DNA of 6,124 nt from a bacterium. Lineage in GTDB: Bacteria; BMS3Abin14. Below are positions 1-5,605 of this stretch, one piece after another. How positions within the stretch are numbered: position 1 is the first letter of the stretch; every line of letters begins with the position of its first letter. The stretch covers positions 848,659 through 854,782 of the forward strand of contig CP070719.1 in NCBI GenBank assembly GCA_020350725.1, in the 5' to 3' direction. The notes beneath the pieces are model-generated. The model had not been told where the DNA came from. It searched no databases and worked only from the letters and a program-made list of their open reading frames with translations. The translations under genes and the position numbers were made by a program.

Positions 1-295
1 CCCTGCCGGCGATCTCCGCCGCGATGACCACAGCCTCGTTGGAGTGCAGGGTCCCGACGGCTGAGATCTCACGGTTGGCGGGCATGATCTCGGCCGGGGC
101 CGTCTCCACCAGGAGGCCCGGAGAGGGGGATTTTTCGGTCTTCGCGCTTTCCGGGCTGTCCTGGGTGTCGGCCGCCCTGAGGAACAGCGACAACCCAACG
201 ACGGCCAGCAGGGTCAGCGGCAGCCAGAGGAACCGGTGCAGAGATCTTTTTCTACCCGTGGGCTGGCTGTCCATCCGTGCGATATCCTGATCCAT
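1..295 (-). CDS. RND efflux periplasmic adaptor (membrane fusion protein), N-terminal part
   Basis: Partial gene: reading on the minus strand from ATG at 295-293, an open frame of 98 codons runs off the left edge without a stop. A basic, short cytoplasmic start (residues 1-20, with GRKRSLHR) is followed by one hydrophobic helix at about 21-40, read as a signal anchor. A Ser/Pro/Lys-rich linker (43-60) comes next, then the start of the adaptor core: LLVETAPAEI (61-70), ISAVGTL (77-83) and VVIAAEIAGR (89-98). That is the characteristic first beta strands of HlyD/AcrA-family subunits, in which the next segment would be the lipoyl-like domain and coiled-coil hairpin. In such systems the protein links an inner-membrane RND pump to an outer-membrane channel. 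The start is backed by AGAAGGG at 302-308, about six bases upstream. The pump gene would be expected to the left, outside the window. Family assignment is fairly sure; the transported substrate cannot be told. Confidence 0.82.
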   Translation of the reverse strand, partial: MDQDIARMDSQPTGRKRSLHRFLWLPLTLLAVVGLSLFLRAADTQDSPESAKTEKSPSPGLLVETAPAEIMPANREISAVGTLHSNEAVVIAAEIAGR

Positions 296-547
296 GGCTG
301 TCCCTTCTCAACCAAAAAAGATAGTTCCCCGTTCACGGTCCACAGTGGGGAATCAGAGCATTAGAGCATTAGAAATTAGAGATTAGAGATTAGAGATCAA
401 TCCAAAGTCCAAAATCCAAAAAGACAGTTCACAGTTCACCGTTCACCGTTCCCGGTTGGGAAACAGCCGTGATTTGTGATTCGTGATTCGTGATTCGAAA
501 AGACTGGTTCACAGTTCACAGTTCACCGTTCACGGTTCCCAGTTATA

Positions 548-586
548 GATTGCTTCACGCGGGTTCCGGTTCGCAATGACAACCGC
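548..586 (+). repeat. 39-bp repeat element E, copy 1
   Basis: The element begins GATTGCTTCAC and ends TTCGCAATGACAACCGC. ATTGC (549-553) can pair with GCAAT (573-577). An alternative hairpin pairs CGGTT with AACCG in the right half. The first base overlaps the last heptad of the preceding GTTCACN array. Confidence 0.9.
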
Positions 587-633
587 ATTTTCTCTCCGCC
601 TCCCCGTTGCTGGCGATGCACGTTCCATGTTCC

Positions 634-761
634 AGGTATTAACTGTGAACTGGGAGCTGAGTCCTAAGTACTAAGTGATATGTGATAAGAAAAAGCTCAG
701 TATACTTATCTCTTAGCACTTATCTCTTAGCACTAAATATCCTTCCCCCCTCGCCCCCTCG
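634..761 (+). repeat. 128-bp repeat element H, copy 1
   Basis: This is identical base for base to 2663-2790. It contains a run of heptads at 663-690 (CCTAAGT, ACTAAGT, GATATGT, GATAAGA) and a tandem duplication of the 14-mer CTTATCTCTTAGCA (705-718 and 719-732). The left arm TAAGTGATATGTGATAAG (672-689) is an imperfect inverted copy of the 14-mer region, matching at 15 of 18 positions, so a hairpin across the element is possible. It ends in a C-rich tract leading to the F block. Confidence 0.92.
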
Positions 762-764
762 CCT

Positions 765-799
765 TCTCTGGACGCTGGCCTCTGGGCGCTGGACTGATT
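765..799 (+). repeat. Five-heptad repeat block F, copy 1
   Basis: Heptads TCTCTGG, ACGCTGG, CCTCTGG, GCGCTGG and ACTGATT are followed by the tail TCTCTCCGCGTC. The same five-heptad layout occurs at 3578, 3717, 4469 and 4541. Confidence 0.85.
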
Positions 800-1002
800 T
801 CTCTCCGCGTCCCCTCTTCGCCCTGCATTGGGGTCCAAGGTTTCAGGCCTGTTTGCCGAGACGTGAGGCGAAGTGAGTCCTGAAGTGATAATTGCTCAGG
901 CAGAAAGGTGCCGGCTTTTCATCTGTCAGTTGTCTCCTGTCGTGTACCACCTGTCTGTCAGGACAAAAGACACAATCACCATCTCGTCGTTCCTTGTCAA
1001 GC

Positions 1003-1018
1003 GTGGAATTGGCAGACG
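1003..1018 (+). other. tRNA-Leu D-arm-like fragment
   Basis: The bases GTGGAATTGGCAGACG match the usual position 8 to D-arm region of bacterial tRNA-Leu. Just downstream, TTCAGAA (1021-1027) looks like a CAG-anticodon loop, but the flanking bases do not form an anticodon stem. No acceptor stem, variable arm or TTCGA-type T-loop follows. This is not a functional tRNA gene. It may be a relic, for instance of an old integration site, or chance. Confidence 0.25.
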
Positions 1019-1528
1019 GATTCAGAACGGTCCGGGTTGAGAGGCCAAGATGCAGGATCCCGCTTTTGTGTCGCCTCCCCACGGAGGCCCCCGCCGCCGG
1101 TCTGACGTTGCCATACTGAACACCTGTCCGGAAATCAAACACCTGCCGCGGAAGCACGGGGCCCCCGGTCGGGGCGACAGGCGGATGCGGTGGGACGGTT
1201 GTGTTCCGGCTCCGGTCCCGGGAGTGAGGGGGGTCACAAACCGGTCCGAGTCCGACTGCCCCGGTCACTGACCGGGCGGAGGAGGAAACCGGCGTCGTCT
1301 CATTTCTGTTGGAAAATAGGGTACTTAACGCCTTCATTGAGTCCCGGCCGCGGCGGGAAAATTCCGCCTTTCCGGCGGCGGCTTCCCCCATCCCTGCCTC
1401 CCTTCGCGGCCAATGATCCGGCCGCAACAGGGCCAGGTCTCCTGGGAAGGATGAGGCCGGGGCGGCTTCTGGTATGGCCCGTGCAATCCGATGGTCGTGC
1501 GTTGAGCGGGCCGTCGGCCGGTCCACGG

Positions 1529-1540
1529 AAGGAGAAAGGG
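1529..1540 (+). promoter_or_regulatory. Ribosome binding site that fixes the start at 1549
   Basis: AAGGAG (1529-1534) and AAAGGG (1535-1540) lie 14 and 8 bases before ATG at 1549. The upstream in-frame ATG at 1474 has no comparable site and would put 25 charged, Arg-rich residues before the signal peptide. Confidence 0.7.
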
Positions 1541-1548
1541 TTGGTCCC

Positions 1549-2304
1549 ATGAAATGTGTCAAATGCCTGGCCTTGACCATCCTGTTCGTTGCCCCTTCGG
1601 TCGCCTGGGGAGGCCTATACGGCGGTTACCTGGAGATCTGGGACGATGGGGTGGGTTCCGTCATGCTCTCCACAGGCCCGGGAGCGGCCGTCAAGCTCTC
1701 GGCCGATCCACCTGCGTGGATGCCGGATGCAGAGGCTTTCCTGCTCAAGGTGGATTGGCCTGAATACGCTGTTGCCGCCACCGGCAGCCGTGGGGCCGCG
1801 ATCCCCTCTCTGGACCTGACGGGCCTTCCGGTTTCCACGCCAGCGACGGTGCCGGAGGACAGAACCCGCTACAGGATCTTGCCCGACCCGGACGGGGAGA
1901 TGGATGTGATTGCCATGTCCCCGGACATGGCGACCATGGTCAGCTATCTCTGGGCCGAGATGTTCACGGGAGTCGATATCGTCCGGGAGCTGAGGATCTT
2001 CGCCGAGAGGATGCGCCGGGACATCCCGGGGGATGACAGTGCGGAAGCCGGCAGGGACTGCAGGCCCTCATGGAAGTGGAGGTTCTCATACAGGACGGCT
2101 GATGACCTCGAGGTCATCGCAAGGTTCAGCGGCAGGGGCGACCTGGCGAAACCGGGGATGCTCACTCTGGAGGTGAATGCCGCCGACGTCCTCCTCCATG
2201 AGATCGGCATTTCGGCCTCCCTCCGGGAGAACGGATTCGGGATCGAACTGGATGACGTGGAGCTGAACAACACAATGCTGGCCAGCCTGACGATGGAGTT
2301 CTAG
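1549..2304 (+). CDS. Exported protein of unknown function
   Basis: I do not recognise this 251-residue protein. The start at 1549 gives a short signal peptide: MKCVKC, a hydrophobic core LALTILFVAPSVA, and likely cleavage after Ala19 or soon after. The mature protein is therefore probably periplasmic or secreted. There is no lipobox; the two cysteines (3 and 6) lie before the hydrophobic core, which is unusual. The mature part begins GLYGGYLEIWDDG and is acidic overall. A more charged helical-looking stretch (about 138-160, ELRIFAERMRRD) sits in the middle. The C-terminal half (175-251) alternates hydrophobic and charged residues in a beta-rich pattern (WKWRFSYR, LTLEVNAADVLLHEI, GIELDDVELNN). 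It ends in Phe after a hydrophobic/polar alternation, which is faintly reminiscent of outer-membrane or surface beta proteins, but no family can be named. It is the only plus-strand gene here, isolated by a 715-base spacer upstream and repeats 30 bases downstream. Confidence 0.78.
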   Translation: MKCVKCLALTILFVAPSVAWGGLYGGYLEIWDDGVGSVMLSTGPGAAVKLSADPPAWMPDAEAFLLKVDWPEYAVAATGSRGAAIPSLDLTGLPVSTPATVPEDRTRYRILPDPDGEMDVIAMSPDMATMVSYLWAEMFTGVDIVRELRIFAERMRRDIPGDDSAEAGRDCRPSWKWRFSYRTADDLEVIARFSGRGDLAKPGMLTLEVNAADVLLHEIGISASLRENGFGIELDDVELNNTMLASLTMEF

Positions 2305-2589
2305 GACGGAAGGGGCGAAAGGCTACAGTTTCCGGTTCACATTTCACGGTTCACGGTGGGAATCAGAGCATTAGAGCATTGGAAATTAGAGATTAGAGTT
2401 CAATCCAAAGTCCAAAATATAACTTCCGTGATTTGTGATTTGTAATTCGTGATTCGGAAAGACCAGTTCACGGTTCCCGGTTCACCGTTCAGGATTGGGA
2501 AACCGTCGTGATTGGTGATTCGTGATTCGGAGATCAATCCAAAATCCAAAATCCAAAAAAAAGTTCATAGTTCCCTGTTCACAGTTAAA

Positions 2590-2628
2590 GATTGCTTCAC
2601 ACAGGTGTCGGTTCGCAATGACGACCGT
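2590..2628 (+). repeat. 39-bp repeat element E, copy 2
   Basis: It differs from the other copies mainly in the centre (ACAGGTGTCGG) and at two right-end bases (GACGACCGT). The ATTGC/GCAAT pairing is intact. Confidence 0.88.
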
Positions 2629-2662
2629 TTCCTCCGTGTCTGATAACCATGTCCCATGTTCA

Positions 2663-2790
2663 AGGTATTAACTGTGAACTGGGAGCTGAGTCCTAAGTAC
2701 TAAGTGATATGTGATAAGAAAAAGCTCAGTATACTTATCTCTTAGCACTTATCTCTTAGCACTAAATATCCTTCCCCCCTCGCCCCCTCG
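2663..2790 (+). repeat. 128-bp repeat element H, copy 2
   Basis: Exact copy of 634-761 at a distance of 2029 bases. The perfect identity contrasts with the drifted A-D heptads on its left, and points to recent duplication, gene conversion or constraint. Confidence 0.92.
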
Positions 2791-2816
2791 GGTAGGTCCC
2801 CGCGTCCTCAATCCCG

Positions 2817-3410
2817 CTATTTGCCCTTTCTCAGGCTTGGAAAGCGGAAGCCCCTTCTCGGGGGAACGGGGGAGACTATGCCCGTTTCGCTCACGAACCG
2901 GAGGTCCTCCACCGTGTAGAATGCCTGAGGATTGAACTTCTTGATCGAGTCGACCACCCCATGCAGATGTTTTCTCTTGATCACGGTGAAGAGGATCTTC
3001 ACCGGTCCGCGGCTGCCCTCGGCATTCACCGATGTAACGATGTGGTTTGCCTCCCGAAGATATTTCTCCAGATCAGTGGCATCCCGCTGGGTAATGATCC
3101 GAATGATCTGATAACCAAAGGCGATGCGACGTTCAATGGTAATGCCGATGTAGTTACCCACCGCAAAACCGCCTGCATAGGCCACGTAATTGACCACGTT
3201 GGTGAGGTTGCTCATGATCTGACTGATGGCGAACAGCCAGATGAGGATCTCGAAGAAGCCGGCCAGGGCGGCGACAGTCCTGAGGTCCCTCGAGATGAAG
3301 ATAATACGCAGGGTACCGATAGTGACGTCGGTGATCCTGGCCAGAAAGATGAGCAGGGGGAGAAGGACCAGGGAAAAAACATTGCTATTTATTATGGACA
3401 CCTCTGACAC
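2817..3410 (-). CDS. UPF0316 / DUF2179-type integral membrane protein
   Basis: A 197-residue membrane protein. Three hydrophobic helices lie at about 12-32, 44-64 and 70-92. The family-typical stretch RITDVTIGTLRIIFISRD (25-42) continues into VAALAGFFEILIWLFAIS (46-63). The remainder (about 98-175) is a soluble alpha/beta domain resembling DUF2179: IIRIITQRDATDLEKYL, then VKILFTVIKRKHL, then PQAFYTVEDLR near the end. This matches UPF0316 proteins such as Bacillus YebE in architecture and approximate length. Their biochemical role is unknown, though DUF2179 domains are suspected small-ligand or regulatory modules. The start is GTG at 3410-3408, chosen because GGAG lies six bases upstream. The gene ends (TAG, 2817-2819) about nine bases before repeat mosaic II; the basic tail PPRRGFRFPSLRKGK may be lineage-specific. 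Its neighbours give no functional clue. Confidence 0.85.
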   Translation of the reverse strand: MSEVSIINSNVFSLVLLPLLIFLARITDVTIGTLRIIFISRDLRTVAALAGFFEILIWLFAISQIMSNLTNVVNYVAYAGGFAVGNYIGITIERRIAFGYQIIRIITQRDATDLEKYLREANHIVTSVNAEGSRGPVKILFTVIKRKHLHGVVDSIKKFNPQAFYTVEDLRFVSETGIVSPVPPRRGFRFPSLRKGK

Positions 3411-3416
3411 GATCGA

Positions 3417-3420
3417 CTCC
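3417..3420 (-). promoter_or_regulatory. Ribosome binding site supporting the GTG start at 3410
   Basis: Read on the minus strand, CCGGAG lies six bases before GTG (3410-3408). No ATG in frame has a better site. Confidence 0.6.
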
Positions 3421-3424
3421 GGTT

Positions 3425-3555
3425 AACTCTTATTGCATCAGCTTACGAAACACCACTCCAGATTCCAGAACCAAAGAGAACGTTTCCAGCTAACAGTTTC
3501 CAATTTTAAATGGAAGCGGTTTACCGCAAACCGGGAATTGGATTACAGTGCCAAG
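3425..3555. other. Non-repeat leader region of the UPF0316-type gene, with an inverted repeat
   Basis: This is the only upstream region of a minus-strand gene here that is not immediately occupied by repeats. CGGTTT (3517-3522) and AAACCG (3528-3533) form a perfect six-base inverted repeat with a five-base loop. It has no U-tract. It could be an operator or a transcript hairpin. I cannot pick a convincing -35/-10 pair. Confidence 0.35.
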
Positions 3556-3577
3556 TCGCCCCTCCGCCCTATCTCCC

Positions 3578-3612
3578 CCTCTGGATCTTGACCTCTGGAC
3601 TCTGAACTCATG
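3578..3612 (+). repeat. Five-heptad repeat block F, copy 2
   Basis: Heptads CCTCTGG, ATCTTGA, CCTCTGG, ACTCTGA and ACTCATG. This is the most drifted copy. Confidence 0.8.
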
Positions 3613-3636
3613 TCCCCCCGCGTTCGCCTTTCCCGA

Positions 3637-3675
3637 GATTGCTTCACACGGGCATCTGTTCGCAATGACAACCGC
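3637..3675 (+). repeat. 39-bp repeat element E, copy 3
   Basis: Ends are conserved and the centre reads CACGGGCATCTG. Here it is flanked by F blocks on both sides instead of a GTTCACN array, showing that E can travel independently of module A. Confidence 0.88.
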
Positions 3676-3716
3676 TTGTTCGCCCCCTCGCCCTATCTCC
3701 CCCTCGCCCATGCGCC

Positions 3717-3751
3717 CCTCTGGACGCCGGCCTCTGGACCCTGGACTCATT
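3717..3751 (+). repeat. Five-heptad repeat block F, copy 3
   Basis: Heptads CCTCTGG, ACGCCGG, CCTCTGG, ACCCTGG and ACTCATT, followed by TCCCCCCGCGTC. Confidence 0.85.
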
Positions 3752-3785
3752 TCCCCCCGCGTCAGGCGTCCCTCCGGAACGATCC

Positions 3786-4253
3786 TTAGAAGATCAGGGT
3801 CAATCGTTCGGCTGATTTACGCAGCCTCAGGGAGAGGATCCTGCAGATACCCTTGAGAAGCCTGACCCCCAGCTGAGGATGTTCCTGGAAAAAGAGCTCC
3901 AGGTTGTCCCGGGTGAGGACCAGCAGTTCCGAGTCCTCCAGGATCAGCACCGTCGCCGACCGGGGGTGACTGTCGAACATGGCGAGCTCACCAAGGATGG
4001 ACCCCTTGCCCAGCTGCGCCAGGATCACCCACCTGCCTGCGAATTCGGTCTGCTTTTTGACCTCCACCTCGCCCGACCTGATAACGGCAATAAAGTCCCC
4101 GGCATCGCCCTCCTCGAACAGGGTCGCTCCCGATGGGTATTGCCGGGACTCGAAGTAGGGCGCGATGACCTCCAGGTCACTGTCGGCAAAGGAGCGGAAG
4201 AGGCTGGGCTCACTCTTAAGGGCCAGAACGACCTCGTTGATCCTGTCTTCCAT
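3786..4253 (-). CDS. Stand-alone cyclic nucleotide-binding domain protein
   Basis: A 155-residue protein made almost entirely of one cNMP-binding (Crp/Fnr sensor-type) domain. After an N-terminal helix (1-20), the beta-roll runs from about 28 to 115, with FEEGDAGDFIAVIRSGEVEV (46-65) as the typical central strands. The phosphate-binding cassette is GELAMFDSHPRSATV (88-102). Glu89, Arg98 and Ser99 correspond to the ribose- and phosphate-contacting residues of CAP-like domains, so ligand binding is plausible. A C-terminal helix (about 117-150) follows and the protein ends without a helix-turn-helix or any catalytic domain. It therefore probably acts through protein partners, not as a transcription factor itself. 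Start ATG at 4253-4251 has GGAGG five bases upstream (4259-4263). Stop is TAA. Repeat mosaic IV starts about 29 bases upstream of the start codon. The family is sure; ligand and partner are unknown. Confidence 0.9.
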   Translation of the reverse strand: MEDRINEVVLALKSEPSLFRSFADSDLEVIAPYFESRQYPSGATLFEEGDAGDFIAVIRSGEVEVKKQTEFAGRWVILAQLGKGSILGELAMFDSHPRSATVLILEDSELLVLTRDNLELFFQEHPQLGVRLLKGICRILSLRLRKSAERLTLIF

Positions 4254-4413
4254 GGGAGCCTCCGGGGAACAAAGTTAAAACAGTTCCCAGTTCATCGTTC
4301 ACGGTTTAAAGGCAGAGCATTAGAGAATTAGAAATTAGAACATTAGAAATTTATCCAAAGTCCCAAATCCAAAAAGACGGTTCACAGTTCACGGTTCCCT
4401 GTTCACAGTTAGA

Positions 4414-4452
4414 GATTGTTTCACACGGTCTCCGGTTCGCAATGACAACCGC
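4414..4452 (+). repeat. 39-bp repeat element E, copy 4
   Basis: The left stem base is changed (ATTGT instead of ATTGC). In a plus-strand transcript this leaves a G-U pair with GCAAT. The first base overlaps the final heptad GTTAGAG of the array before it. Confidence 0.88.
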
Positions 4453-4468
4453 CTTTTCCCCGCGTCTC

Positions 4469-4503
4469 CCTCTGGACGCTGGCCTCTGGGCTCTGGACTC
4501 ATT
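4469..4503 (+). repeat. Five-heptad repeat block F, copy 4
   Basis: Heptads CCTCTGG, ACGCTGG, CCTCTGG, GCTCTGG and ACTCATT, followed by TCTCCCC. Confidence 0.87.
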
Positions 4504-4540
4504 TCTCCCCATCGCCCCCTCGGGTAGGTCCCCGCGTCTC

Positions 4541-4575
4541 CCTCTGGAAGCTGGACTCCGGACTCTGGACTCATT
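4541..4575 (+). repeat. Five-heptad repeat block F, copy 5 (contains a stop codon used by a gene)
   Basis: Heptads CCTCTGG, AAGCTGG, ACTCCGG, ACTCTGG and ACTCATT. The TCA at 4571-4573 is, on the minus strand, the TGA stop of the AcuI-like gene. The tail of the block continues into that gene's coding sequence. Confidence 0.87.
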
Positions 4576-5593
4576 TCTCCCCGCGTCCTTTTTCCCCCTT
4601 CAGGTCCACGACCACCCTTCCCCTCTGCCCTCCTCGGAGGATGAGCTCGATCTCGGGGTCCAGTTCGTCAAGCGAGACCTCCCTGGTCAGGCGGTGGAGC
4701 CCGTCCACCTTCCAGTCGCCGCCAAGGAGGCGCCAGATCTCCCTGCGGACAGGCATGGGGCAGTGTTGAGAGCTGATGCCGATCAGGCTGATGCCCCTGA
4801 GGATGAACGGGTAGACGGTGGTGTTCAGCTCGGCCGAAGCCACGTTGCCGCAACAGGTGACCGCCGAGTGAAGCATGGCCCTCCTGACGGCCGTTTCCAG
4901 GAGATCCCCCCCCACCGTGTCCACCACTCCTGCCCACCTCTCCGGCAGGAGCGGCTTATCCGAACGGTCCACGGCCTCCTCCCGGCTGATGACCTCCCGG
5001 GCCCCCAGATCCAGGAGATAAGGTCGTTGGTCGGATTTTCCGGTGACGGCCACGACATCGTGGCCCATCCCGGAGAGAATGGCAACGGCGAAACCACCCA
5101 CTCCACCGGTTGCCCCGGTCACCAGGATCTCACCCCGGCCGGGTGCGACGCCATGCTCACGGAGCATGTAAACGGACAGGGCCGCCGTAAATCCGGCCGT
5201 GCCGTATGCCATACTCTCCCGAAGGGACAGACCCTCGGGAAGTCCGACCACCCAGGCGGCCGGCACTCTTATGTACTGGCCGAAACCGCCGGGCGTGTTC
5301 ATTCCCAGGTCGTAACTGGTCACGATCACCTTGTCGCCGGGACGGAATTCTTCGGTGGCGCTCATCTCGACCACACCGGCGGCGTCGATGCCGGGCGTGT
5401 GGGGGAAGTTCCGGGTTACCCCCCGGTTGCCGGTGGCCGAAAGGGCATCCTTGTAGTTCAGAGAGGAGTAACTGACGCATACCAGAACCTCGCCCTCGGG
5501 AAGATCGTCAACCGACCGCTCCGTGACCCGCCTGACGAACTTCCCATCGCCGGACTCCTCAACCAGCATGGCTCTGTATGTTTTATCGGTCAT
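4571..5593 (-). CDS. acuI: YhdH/AcuI-family NADPH-dependent oxidoreductase (probable acrylyl-CoA reductase)
   Basis: A 340-residue zinc-independent medium-chain dehydrogenase/reductase. The GroES-like N-terminal domain carries SLNYKDALSATGNRGVTRNF (44-63), FPHTPGIDAAGVV (63-75) and RPGDKVIVTSYDLGMNTPGG (84-103). The Rossmann domain has the glycine-rich NADPH motif VTGATGGVGG (158-167), TGKS (184-187) and WAGVVDTVGG (220-229). PFILRGISLIGISS (262-275) is also diagnostic of the YhdH/AcuI subfamily. Members reduce acryloyl-CoA to propionyl-CoA with NADPH, for example in DMSP or 3-hydroxypropionate metabolism, or detoxify acrylate; the substrate here is inferred from family only. No zinc-ligand cysteine set is present. 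Start at 5593 is chosen over an upstream in-frame ATG (5626) because AGGGAGGA lies just before it and the family begins there. The protein is slightly longer than E. coli YhdH at the C-terminus: the last residues GRGEK and the stop come from a repeat module. Confidence 0.9.
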   Translation of the reverse strand: MTDKTYRAMLVEESGDGKFVRRVTERSVDDLPEGEVLVCVSYSSLNYKDALSATGNRGVTRNFPHTPGIDAAGVVEMSATEEFRPGDKVIVTSYDLGMNTPGGFGQYIRVPAAWVVGLPEGLSLRESMAYGTAGFTAALSVYMLREHGVAPGRGEILVTGATGGVGGFAVAILSGMGHDVVAVTGKSDQRPYLLDLGAREVISREEAVDRSDKPLLPERWAGVVDTVGGDLLETAVRRAMLHSAVTCCGNVASAELNTTVYPFILRGISLIGISSQHCPMPVRREIWRLLGGDWKVDGLHRLTREVSLDELDPEIELILRGGQRGRVVVDLKGEKGRGEK

Positions 5594-5597
5594 GGGA

Positions 5598-5605
5598 TCC
5601 TCCCT
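5598..5605 (-). promoter_or_regulatory. Ribosome binding site fixing the start of the AcuI-like gene
   Basis: AGGGAGGA on the minus strand, with GGAGG five bases before ATG (5593-5591). This favours the internal ATG over the one at 5626. Confidence 0.75.

Larger units (their letters stand above)
324..815 (+). repeat. Repeat mosaic I (modules A-B-C-A-D-A-E-H-F)
   Basis: The gap left of the unassigned spacer is almost entirely repeats. In order: degenerate GTTCAC units (324-345); ATTAGAG heptamers (360-395); TCCAAAA heptamers (401-421); GTTCACN heptamers (427-461); GTGATTC heptamers, four in a row (469-496); six GTTCACN-type heptamers (507-548); the 39-bp element E (548-586); the 128-bp element H (634-761); and the five-heptad F block (765-799) with its CCGCGTC tail. 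The A array at 427 and the D array at 469 are in phase, exactly six heptads apart. The mosaic starts 28 bases upstream of the adaptor gene's start codon. I see no coding potential: the small open frames here are by-products of the repeats. Confidence 0.9.
834..1548. other. Unassigned spacer without repeats or convincing gene
   Basis: About 715 bases between repeat mosaic I and the exported-protein gene. The repeats stop near 815-833 and the base composition becomes GC-rich, like the coding regions. A long minus-strand open frame crosses it (843-1580), but its protein is dominated by Arg, Ser, Pro, His and Thr, has no recognisable domain and overlaps the start of the plus-strand gene, so I do not call it. 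Small inverted repeats are present, for example CCGCC with GGCGG around 1367-1381 and GAAAGG with CTTTTC at 903-920. Neither has a U-tract that would make it a clear terminator. A 16-base tRNA-Leu-like stretch lies at 1003-1018. It could be a long leader, a decayed gene or a small-RNA locus; the sequence alone does not decide. Confidence 0.5.
2335..2808 (+). repeat. Repeat mosaic II (modules A-B-C-D-A-D-C-A-E-H-F tail)
   Basis: This fills the space between the convergent exported-protein and UPF0316-type genes. In order: GTTCACN units (2335-2355); ATTAGAG units (2370-2398), introduced by the same GGGAATCAGAGCATTAGAGC stretch as in mosaic I; TCCAAAA (2404-2417); GTGATTC (2428-2455); GTTCACN (2466-2493); GTGATTC (2508-2528); three TCCAAAA (2538-2558); GTTCACN (2563-2590); element E (2590-2628); and element H (2663-2790). 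It closes with the short GGTAGGTCCCCGCGTC segment that recurs at 4522-4537. The spacing from the second A array to the following D array is 42 bases, as in mosaic I. No terminator hairpin with a U-tract is visible for either convergent gene. Confidence 0.9.
3556..3763 (+). repeat. Repeat mosaic III (F-E-F, pyrimidine-rich)
   Basis: Shorter mosaic lacking modules A-D. It consists of a C-rich lead-in, F block (3578-3612), element E (3637-3675), a stretch of 7-8-base units of the CGCCCCCT / CGCCCTAT type (3679-3716), and a second F block (3717-3751) with the tail CCCCCCGCGTC. It ends about 22 bases beyond the stop of the minus-strand cyclic-nucleotide-binding gene. Confidence 0.88.
4283..4588 (+). 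repeat. Repeat mosaic IV (A-B-C-A-E-F-F), running into the acuI-like gene
   Basis: In order: GTTCACN-type heptads (4283-4310); ATTAGAA/ATTAGAG heptads (4319-4348); TCCAAAA type (4354-4374); GTTCACN (4380-4414); element E (4414-4452); F block (4469-4503); the GGTAGGTCCCCGCGTC segment (4522-4537) shared with mosaic II; and a further F block (4541-4575) with its CTCCCCGCGTCC tail to 4588. Module D and element H are absent. The last 18 bases overlap the 3' end of the minus-strand oxidoreductase gene and encode its final five residues and stop. Confidence 0.9.

Noticed and set aside
1474-1548. Upstream ATG start for the exported protein
   Set aside because: It would place 25 Arg-rich residues before the signal peptide; the ATG at 1549 has the better ribosome binding site.
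1190-1552. Plus-strand open frame of 120 codons in the spacer
   Set aside because: Proline/arginine-rich low-quality protein without a convincing ribosome binding site or known motif.
843-1580. Minus-strand open frame of 245 codons
   Set aside because: Composition rich in Arg, Ser, Pro, His and Thr, no domain, no ribosome site noticed, and overlap with the start of the exported-protein gene. Long open frames arise by chance at this GC content.
682-2935. Two small plus-strand frames (682 and 2711) sharing an identical N-terminus
   Set aside because: The shared protein segment is only the translation of the identical 128-bp element H; the frames diverge as soon as the repeat ends.
2961-4331. 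Plus-strand frames at 2961-3407 and 3879-4331
   Set aside because: They are antisense shadows of the UPF0316-type and cyclic-nucleotide-binding genes.
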